From Clostridium sp. Cult1 (GTDB lineage Bacteria > Bacillota > Clostridia > Tissierellales > Tepidimicrobiaceae), in contig NZ_PPXW01000001.1 in NCBI RefSeq assembly GCF_021655095.1, positions 1,540,265 through 1,588,375 on the forward strand: DNA of 48,111 nt, given 5' to 3'. Every line of letters begins with the position of its first letter. Position 1 is the stretch's first letter. The translations under genes and the position numbers were made by a program. Below the pieces are notes generated by a model. It ran no database searches. It was not told the origin of the DNA and saw only the letters and a list, made by a program, of their open reading frames with translations. This document shows positions 26,172 to 32,432 of the stretch, piece after piece.

Positions 26172-29100
26172 CTAATATTCTAAAAATCTCAATAACATTA
26201 CTGTAGCTTCTGCTCTTGTTGCATTTAACTGTCCCCCAATAATATTGTCTGATAAGCCTCTCATAATTTCTGCATCTATCATTTTAGCTACAGAGTTTTT
26301 TGCCCATTGGTCTACCTCATCATCAAAGTTAGTCAATATATTTTTTACTTCTTCATTGGTCAATTCTCCATCTAATAAATTAGCTAATATAGTTGATATC
26401 TCCTGTCTTTCAATTGGTGAATTTGGTTTGAAGGTACCGTCTTTATAGCCCTTAATTATTCCTTCTTTTGCAGCTAATAAGACATCTTTTGCAAACCAGT
26501 CTGTAGATTTTACATCACTAAAAGGAATATTATCTATTTCGGGTGAATCTAGACCTAGTATTCTAATCATTATAGCCACAAATTCTGCTCTCGTAATATC
26601 ATTATCTGGATTAAACTTGTTATTAGTTCCCTTTATATAGCCCATAGTAACCATTTTTTTAATTTCCCTTTTAGCCCAATGGGACTTTACATCATTAAAA
26701 GTTTTTCCATAGGTATAAATAGCCGCTCCACCATTGGTTCCTACAAATAAATTGTCTTTATCCCAATCTAGAAAATAGACATTATTCCATTGTTTAGATG
26801 GAAATTCATTTGATGCATTAATTATTTCAGCTACTTTTCCAATTCCTTCAGTCTTAATTATACCATTAGCAGTTGTAGCAATATAAAGGACTCCTTCATT
26901 TTCTTTGTCTGCTAAGACCAATCTTATATCATCATCTTCAGTTATTGTTGGATACAAATCTTTTGCTGTATAAACCTTTCTCTTCCCATTTAATATATAA
27001 TCTACTTCTCCTTGGCCAAAACCTGGTGCATTACCAGATCTTACAACCCATACTCCACCTTTATTATCCATAGATATGCTTCTTACCCAATTTAGATTAA
27101 AATTAGTGTTATCAAATCCTTCATAGGTTGTAATAGTTCCGTCAGCTGCTATATGTTGATATCCGCCAATATAAAGTGGATTCTCCTCATCTCCTTTTAC
27201 ATCAGGATAATATCCTATCCAAGCTCCCCCTTCTCCATCAGGTTCTATAGCATCTACAGAGTAAGGTAGAAGTCCTTCTTTTTCTGTATAAACCGTCCAA
27301 TTATCATCTTTATCTACATATACAGCACCACTCTGTGTGCCTATCCATAATCCACCTTTGCCATCAAGCTCTAATTCTTGAACAAAATTGGCAGGTAGCA
27401 ATGAATTCTCTGTATTTAAAAGTTTCCAAGTATTATTATTCTTTATCAATATTCCCTGAGGTGTTAAAGCTCCTCCAAGGGTAATCCATAGCTCTCCATT
27501 TTCTCTTTGGACTATGGCATAACATGTATCCACTTTAACAATACCTGCATTTTCAGTTTCTATTTCTTTTATAGTAGACCATTTTCCTGAAGGGGTTCTA
27601 TGAGAAAGTCCCCCATTATTGGTACCAATCCACAAACTACCATCTTTGTCGTATTCCATACTCCTTACACTTGCTTCTGGTAGTTCTTTTCCTGTATCGT
27701 TTCTATAGGTAATCCATACTTTGTTGTTTAAATATTTCTCTTCATCAGAACCCGAAAGTTCTGGCAAATCCAACTCTATTACATCTTCTATCTTTGGCTC
27801 TTCATAATCTCCAGTTCCTACAACGATACAATCTGTCCATTTTACCCACATGGACTTGCTTTCCTCAACTATAAGTCTTAAAGGACCATAGGCGTTGTTG
27901 TTTATATATCCAACATCGCTTTCATTAGGCACTAGAGGATATCCATCTACTGCATAAGCTAAAATAATCTTCTTAACCTGTTCTTTAGAATTTAAAACTC
28001 CTTCCATCAACTGTTGGCTACTTCTTAAAATTTGATTATAATTAGGTCCACTAAATACCCTTATACTTGGAACACCTACATCATCTTTTAATCCAACAAC
28101 TTTTGAAATAATATCCCATAGTACTACTCCTTCAAATTCACGAACACCATCTCCAGTATAAACATCTCTTAGTGAATAATCTATCATAGATTCTATTTGC
28201 CTAAGAGTAAAGGTCATTGGTTCCTTTACTTGGGAACCCGTTACTCGAAGAACTGGTATATCCAAGTATTCAGTATAGATTCCTTGATTATGGTTCCAAG
28301 AAGAACTTTTATCTACATTTTTGTGAGTAGATTCACCTTCCCCAGTTTTATCTCCAGAATCAGTGGATACAGACTCTCCTCCCCCAATAATAATTTCCTT
28401 TAAAAATTGTACTTGATTAGCACCGTTAGGATCATTATAATCCGTCTTTCCAAATATAACTCTAAGTGGTCCTCCATCATTACCAAGACCAGGATTAAAT
28501 CCTTCATCTGTTGGTCTGATAACATAAGGATAACCATTAAAACCATAGGCTACAAGAACGGGCATTCCTGTATGAAGGGGTTTTTCATTAGAGCCATCAA
28601 ATTTCCCATCTCCTACATCTTCTGCATTTTTTTCATAATATCCGTATAGAGAACTATCCTTTATTTCTCCTATGGTCATTGGGGGAAAATTATAATTGTC
28701 TGCTGCAATAAACTGAATGCTAGTATCCTCATCAATTTTTGGATCTATCCCTACTTTTAAGAGTAAATCCCATAAAGGTACTCCTTTATATTTATTGTAA
28801 TACCAAAAATATTCACTATTAGAAAGACTATACTCGTCCTCATACTTTATATCATCCATTGCTTCTATATCTGATACTTTTAGCTTTATTTCCTTATCTA
28901 TCTTATCGCCATGAATGATTATTTCATATTTCGAATATTTAGGATCATCATAAGGTGGATAAGTGTGCTCATAAATATTTTTAGCGTCCTTTTCCTCAAT
29001 ATAAATATATGCTACATTGGAGAATTCCTTAGCATTGGCTTTCTCTTGTTTATAGACTAACTTAAAACAGCCATTATCATTATGTTTTTTAGCCTTATAT

Positions 29101-30134
29101 CCCACATCTGTATCTAGATATACAAGGGGAACTTCATTGATTCCATAAGCTATTAAATAATCACCTACTTCCCCTATAGGTACAGTAATTATGGTCTTTC
29201 TAGATTTATCTTTAAATATTACATTCCCTGCATTTGATCTGACCTTTACGTAATTGTCTATTAAGTATTTCCCATTTATTCCTTCATAGGTGTTTTGAAC
29301 AACTTTTCCATCTACTTTTTCATAATATGTACCTTGCTCTTGTCCATCTATATCCTCTTCTATCTGCCTTAAAGATATAGCTCTATATCCTTCAATTCCA
29401 GGGCCTTCTATAGTAAAAGTTGCACCGGTTATAGCGTCAATATTATAAGGTGCCCCATCATGACTAATATGTTTATAGGAAGAATCTAATCCTATTCCGT
29501 CACTAGGTTTTTCAGATGCCCTATCTTCTCCAATAGTTATTTTTACAACCTCTTTCCCCCATTGGGATAAATTCATATCATCTATGTTAGTTTGACCGAA
29601 TACTAATTTGGGGAAACCTTTATCTAAATCCTTTTCAATTATATTTCTATCTTCCCATTTTATTGGAGGTGAAAAATTATCTTTAGCATAGTCAGCCAAT
29701 ATAGCTGTATACTTAGCAATCATAGGTTCAGATTTTTCTTTGCTTTTAGCTGTAAAATCCCTGAAATAATAAGTGTTTTTTAGTTCACCTATAGTTTTAG
29801 TAAATTCAAATCCATCTGCACAAGTAAATTTAATTTGATAATCCTTATTGGTTTTTAAATTATTTTTACCTATTAAATCGAATAAATCATAACCTTTTGC
29901 TTTTATGATCTTATGAAAATTTAAGCTATTGTTTCCAGAATAGATTCTTTCTATCATCTGATATTTTGACCAGTCAGATTCTGTAATTCGTACTTCTTCA
30001 TTAATACCTGTGCCTGTAATTAAAAGCTCTACTCTAGATGCTTCAACAAAGTCTATAAAGAAAGTAAATTGAGAAAAAACCATTCCTAAAATTAATAAAA
30101 TTGAAAGAAACTTAACCTTTTTATTTTCTTTCAT
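26172..30134 (-). CDS. giant S-layer-anchored protein: SUOX-like repeats, beta-propeller and SLH domains
   Basis: 1320 aa with a signal peptide (about 1-32). Four SUOX-like regions follow: about 35-203, 245-380, 402-584 and 625-772. Typical phrases are GVPLWDLLLKVG, FEGVVLWDIISKVVG and YGPLRLIVEESK. Between the first two lies NIDAITGATFT (231-241), which fits the ApbE flavinylation motif (Thr239) although I see no full FMN domain there. Residues about 805-1140 hold Reg_prop-type propeller blades (SLWIGTNNGGL, GLWIGTQSGAV, GAWIGYY, GVWVVRSGN). Three SLH domains (about 1145-1318) bind the cell wall. It is probably a surface scaffold with redox or ligand-binding modules; substrate unknown. GGAGGTATTGT precedes its ATG. 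Confidence 0.82.
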   Translation of the reverse strand: MKENKKVKFLSILLILGMVFSQFTFFIDFVEASRVELLITGTGINEEVRITESDWSKYQMIERIYSGNNSLNFHKIIKAKGYDLFDLIGKNNLKTNKDYQIKFTCADGFEFTKTIGELKNTYYFRDFTAKSKEKSEPMIAKYTAILADYAKDNFSPPIKWEDRNIIEKDLDKGFPKLVFGQTNIDDMNLSQWGKEVVKITIGEDRASEKPSDGIGLDSSYKHISHDGAPYNIDAITGATFTIEGPGIEGYRAISLRQIEEDIDGQEQGTYYEKVDGKVVQNTYEGINGKYLIDNYVKVRSNAGNVIFKDKSRKTIITVPIGEVGDYLIAYGINEVPLVYLDTDVGYKAKKHNDNGCFKLVYKQEKANAKEFSNVAYIYIEEKDAKNIYEHTYPPYDDPKYSKYEIIIHGDKIDKEIKLKVSDIEAMDDIKYEDEYSLSNSEYFWYYNKYKGVPLWDLLLKVGIDPKIDEDTSIQFIAADNYNFPPMTIGEIKDSSLYGYYEKNAEDVGDGKFDGSNEKPLHTGMPVLVAYGFNGYPYVIRPTDEGFNPGLGNDGGPLRVIFGKTDYNDPNGANQVQFLKEIIIGGGESVSTDSGDKTGEGESTHKNVDKSSSWNHNQGIYTEYLDIPVLRVTGSQVKEPMTFTLRQIESMIDYSLRDVYTGDGVREFEGVVLWDIISKVVGLKDDVGVPSIRVFSGPNYNQILRSSQQLMEGVLNSKEQVKKIILAYAVDGYPLVPNESDVGYINNNAYGPLRLIVEESKSMWVKWTDCIVVGTGDYEEPKIEDVIELDLPELSGSDEEKYLNNKVWITYRNDTGKELPEASVRSMEYDKDGSLWIGTNNGGLSHRTPSGKWSTIKEIETENAGIVKVDTCYAIVQRENGELWITLGGALTPQGILIKNNNTWKLLNTENSLLPANFVQELELDGKGGLWIGTQSGAVYVDKDDNWTVYTEKEGLLPYSVDAIEPDGEGGAWIGYYPDVKGDEENPLYIGGYQHIAADGTITTYEGFDNTNFNLNWVRSISMDNKGGVWVVRSGNAPGFGQGEVDYILNGKRKVYTAKDLYPTITEDDDIRLVLADKENEGVLYIATTANGIIKTEGIGKVAEIINASNEFPSKQWNNVYFLDWDKDNLFVGTNGGAAIYTYGKTFNDVKSHWAKREIKKMVTMGYIKGTNNKFNPDNDITRAEFVAIMIRILGLDSPEIDNIPFSDVKSTDWFAKDVLLAAKEGIIKGYKDGTFKPNSPIERQEISTILANLLDGELTNEEVKNILTNFDDEVDQWAKNSVAKMIDAEIMRGLSDNIIGGQLNATRAEATVMLLRFLEY

Positions 30135-30157
30135 ACAATACCTCCCTATATTATGGA

Positions 30158-30187
30158 AAAGAGGGAAAACGATGTTACCCCTCTTTC
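30158..30187 (-). terminator. hairpin between the two SLH genes (partial terminator)
   Basis: On the minus strand AGAAAGAGGG and CCCTCTTTTC pair over about 8-9 bp around a 13-base loop, followed by a weak T-containing run. It lies about 20 bp after the stop of the small SLH gene. Some readthrough into the giant gene is expected because no clear promoter is seen in the 74-bp spacer. Confidence 0.5.
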
Positions 30188-30208
30188 TTAATCTTCTTGG
30201 AAAATCAA

Positions 30209-31351
30209 TTATTTAAATAATGTATTATATACTATAACAGCCGCTTCTGCTCTATTGACTACTTTTGCTGGTTCAAATTTTTCTTCTGCAATATCAGCAA
30301 ATACTCCTTCAGCTTCTAACCAAGCTACTTGACTAGCTGCCCAATGGGAAACAAAATCCCTATCTTCAAAATTTGACTTTTCCATTACAAACTTGTCCAT
30401 CTTTTCAGCATCCACAACATTAGCTAATACAGCAGCTCTTCCTACTACAGCTGCTATTTCTTCTCTTGTTATTGCCCTATCTGGTTTGAAAGTTCCATCT
30501 GAATAACCTGTAAATAAGCCTTTTTCAACTGCTGCCTCTACATATGGAGCAAACCAACTATCAATCTTAACATCATTAAAATTACCAGTATATTCACCTT
30601 TTTCGTAACCTAAAGTTTCCACAATTATTTTACAAAACTGAGCCCTTGTAAATTCTTCTTCTGGAGCATATTTCTCATTACCTACTCCATTGATTATTCC
30701 TTTTTTTGCAAGCTCTTTTATGGCAGTTACAGCAAATTCATATTCTTCCGTAATATCGGTAAAAGCAATATCCTTCACTTCTGCTGCTGGTTCCTCTTTA
30801 ACTGGCTCTTCCTTTTCTGTTCCATCAATAGGATCTCCCACAGTTATTTTCACTACCATCTTAAATACAGTACCAAATTCTCCTTCTTCTTTCACTTTTC
30901 TATATACAACTATTTCATCATTATCTGGGTTGTCATCATTATCTATTGCTTCACCATTGATTTCATATGCTAAAACATATTTAAGATCTTCATTGAAAAT
31001 ATCTTCTAGAGTCTGAGGATCAATTGGATAACCATCAGATGTTTCAAAATTTACCTCTGCATTTTTAGCAGTTACACCAGCTTTTTCCTTTAATATATAG
31101 GATAAGCTAACTCCTTTAACTATTACAGACTTTTCTCCTGATTTGCTATTGTATATGTATTCTTCATTAATTTGTGCTTCTTCTGGCATAGATTTCAAAT
31201 CTTCTAAAGTTAATTTTAATTCTTTTTCTACACCTGTTCCTTGAATCTCTACTGAATAATTAACAATATTGTCTGCCAATACAACTCCCTGTGATAATAG
31301 CAATACTATTGCCAGAATAAATGTTACTGATTTAAATTTTTTAATAATCAT
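30209..31351 (-). CDS. S-layer-anchored protein with one SUOX-like domain and three SLH domains
   Basis: 380 aa from ATG 31351, which has a near-perfect GGTGGAGGT site; a longer in-frame reading to 31498 runs into the leader RNA and is rejected. The signal peptide is about 1-26 (cut near VVLA-DN). Residues 33-171 are SUOX-like: EIQGTGVEKELKLTLEDL, VIVKGVSLSYILKEKAGV, FETSDGYPIDPQTL, YVLAYEINGEAI, TVFKMVVKITVGD. After an Asp/Glu/Pro linker, three SLH domains (about 196-380) attach it to the wall. No cysteine is present. First gene after the structured leader, so probably the most highly expressed of the cluster. Confidence 0.87.
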   Translation of the reverse strand: MIIKKFKSVTFILAIVLLLSQGVVLADNIVNYSVEIQGTGVEKELKLTLEDLKSMPEEAQINEEYIYNSKSGEKSVIVKGVSLSYILKEKAGVTAKNAEVNFETSDGYPIDPQTLEDIFNEDLKYVLAYEINGEAIDNDDNPDNDEIVVYRKVKEEGEFGTVFKMVVKITVGDPIDGTEKEEPVKEEPAAEVKDIAFTDITEEYEFAVTAIKELAKKGIINGVGNEKYAPEEEFTRAQFCKIIVETLGYEKGEYTGNFNDVKIDSWFAPYVEAAVEKGLFTGYSDGTFKPDRAITREEIAAVVGRAAVLANVVDAEKMDKFVMEKSNFEDRDFVSHWAASQVAWLEAEGVFADIAEEKFEPAKVVNRAEAAVIVYNTLFK

Positions 31352-31420
31352 TTCTACCTCCACCTTTCTTTTTTCGAATTTAGTTCTAACTAAATCTAAA
31401 GTTTTAAGGAGAGGAAAAGT

Positions 31421-31450
31421 AAAAAACAGCACCCCAATGGAAATGCTGTT
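31421..31450 (-). terminator. terminator of the leader RNA (expression platform)
   Basis: On the minus strand AACAGCA...TGCTGTT (7 bp, 12-base loop) is followed at once by TTTTTT and then ACTTTT. It lies 70 bp before the SLH start codon, so it can decide whether the operon is transcribed. Its loop TTTCCATTGGG (31443-31433) can pair with CCCATTGGAAA (31476-31466) upstream, with one T-T mismatch. Forming that helix would break the terminator. Confidence 0.75.
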
Positions 31451-31454
31451 ATAA

Positions 31455-31555
31455 CAAACTTCTCCTTTCCAATGGGAGGCTTGACCGTTTCCAGTCAAAC
31501 CCTATCGGCAAGTCAACCATAAATTAAAATTCACAGGTTAAAATGCTCGGAGATT
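31455..31555 (-). ncRNA. structured 5' leader RNA, candidate riboswitch (possibly Moco/Tuco family)
   Basis: Read on the minus strand, the element contains CTCCGAGC (31552-31545), TTGCCGATAGGG, then a hairpin TTTGACTG-GAAA-CGGTCAAG (31499-31480) with a GNRA tetraloop. It continues with GCCTCCC (31480-31474) and CCCATTGGAAAGGAG. CTCC segments on both sides can compete for the GGAG at 31465-31462. The last part also forms the antiterminator partner of the terminator at 31421-31450. The GNRA hairpin, the GCCTCCC and CTCCGAGC blocks, and a downstream operon rich in molybdopterin-fold domains and mobB make a Moco/Tuco-type riboswitch my best guess. The family match is from memory and unverified. 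That it is a regulated leader is better supported. Confidence 0.5.
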
Positions 31556-31571
31556 TATTTAGTTTATTAAT

Positions 31572-31600
31572 ACTTTAACATACTTATCTTCCTATGTAAA
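31572..31600 (-). promoter_or_regulatory. candidate promoter for the leader and surface redox operon
   Basis: TTTACA (31600-31595), a 17-bp spacer, then TAAAGT (31577-31572) match the sigma-A pattern at 5/6 and 4/6 positions. Transcription would start near 31565, just before the structured leader. Other weak boxes exist in this AT-rich stretch. Confidence 0.35.
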
Positions 31601-31711
31601 GTAGTAAACAACCATAATATTCATTAAAATAATTTTTGAGACAAATTTCATTTCTTTACTAAATATGCTAAACTATTATCCATAGACTATAGTAAATGTG
31701 AGGTGTCTTTA

Positions 31712-32227
31712 ATGAATAATCTCTTTTTAACCGGAAAAATAGGAGTAGGAAAATCAACTATATTAAAAAATGCATTGAAAAAAATAGATTTGTCAGTTGG
31801 AGGCTATGTAACAGAAAGAATTTTTGAAGGCTATTATAGGAAATATATCGTTAAATCCCTATATGATAATAAAGAAAAATATACCATTATAAAAGTTGAC
31901 TCAAGGGATAATTCAAAAAAAAGTTTTATGGAAGCCTTCGAAAATGGAGTTGTTTCAATATTAGATAAGAGCTTAAAATATAGGGATGTAATCGTTCTAG
32001 ATGAACTAGGTCCTGCAGAAAATGATATAGATATATTTACTTCTAAAGTATTTGAAATATTAGATAGTGAAAAAATAGTATTTGGTGTTTTAAAAGATGA
32101 TAATTGTAAATTCATTAATGATATAAAGGGCAGAGATGATGTTATAGTCATTACAGTTACAGAAGAAAATAGAGATTTTATTTTGGAAGAAGTTGTAGAG
32201 ATACTCAAAAATTTTAAGACATTGTAG
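31712..32227 (+). CDS. THEP1-type nucleoside-triphosphatase
   Basis: 171 aa from ATG 31712 (GAGGTG 7-8 bases upstream; a GTG at 31703 lies inside that site). The P loop LTGKIGVGKSTIL is at the N-terminus, GGYVTERIFEG follows (family form GGFxTxE-R), and VIVLDELGPAEND is the Walker B region (DEIGxME in most relatives). The NTPase_1/THEP1 family hydrolyses NTPs in vitro and its biological role is poorly known. Some relatives lie near Mo-cofactor or metal genes. It diverges from the surface redox operon across a shared 360-bp spacer, so joint regulation is possible but not shown. Confidence 0.82.
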   Translation: MNNLFLTGKIGVGKSTILKNALKKIDLSVGGYVTERIFEGYYRKYIVKSLYDNKEKYTIIKVDSRDNSKKSFMEAFENGVVSILDKSLKYRDVIVLDELGPAENDIDIFTSKVFEILDSEKIVFGVLKDDNCKFINDIKGRDDVIVITVTEENRDFILEEVVEILKNFKTL

Positions 32228-32245
32228 ATGCAGACCCATGCATCT
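32226..32245 (+). terminator. hairpin at the end of the THEP1-type gene
   Basis: AGATGCA-GACCCA-TGCATCT overlaps the stop codon and is followed by a T-rich run (ATCTTCTATTATTTTT). It is a moderate intrinsic terminator and also the first half of a double palindrome (see the next repeat). Confidence 0.55.
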
Positions 32246-32262
32246 ATCTTCTATTATTTTTC

Positions 32263-32284
32263 GGGCAGACATATAGGTCTGCCC
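32263..32284. repeat. REP-like palindrome
   Basis: GGGCAGAC-ATATAG-GTCTGCCC is an 8-bp perfect stem that stands out as GC-rich in an AT-rich spacer. The word GCAGACC recurs in the hairpin just before it. It resembles short dispersed palindromes of the form GTAGGGCAGACC...GGTCTGCCC seen between genes in many genomes. It is followed by TACTTG, so it is not a good terminator. The rest of the 205-bp spacer to 32432 shows no gene. Confidence 0.5.
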
Positions 32285-32432
32285 TACTTGAATTTAGTAA
32301 TTATTATATCAAAAGTAAATTCCTTTTTTCTACTTTATATCACATTTGTCCACTATTTAACTTTTTTGAAATTTTATTTTTTCTATTATTTATTTTATAA
32401 GGGGAATGTTTGGCTATGGATTAACTTCTTAA

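Noticed and set aside
31421-31555. Leader RNA as a c-di-GMP, FMN, cobalamin or TPP riboswitch
   Set aside because: The hallmark blocks of those classes (for example GACGCAAAGC for c-di-GMP-I, the B12 box, the RFN core, CUGAGA of TPP) are not present.
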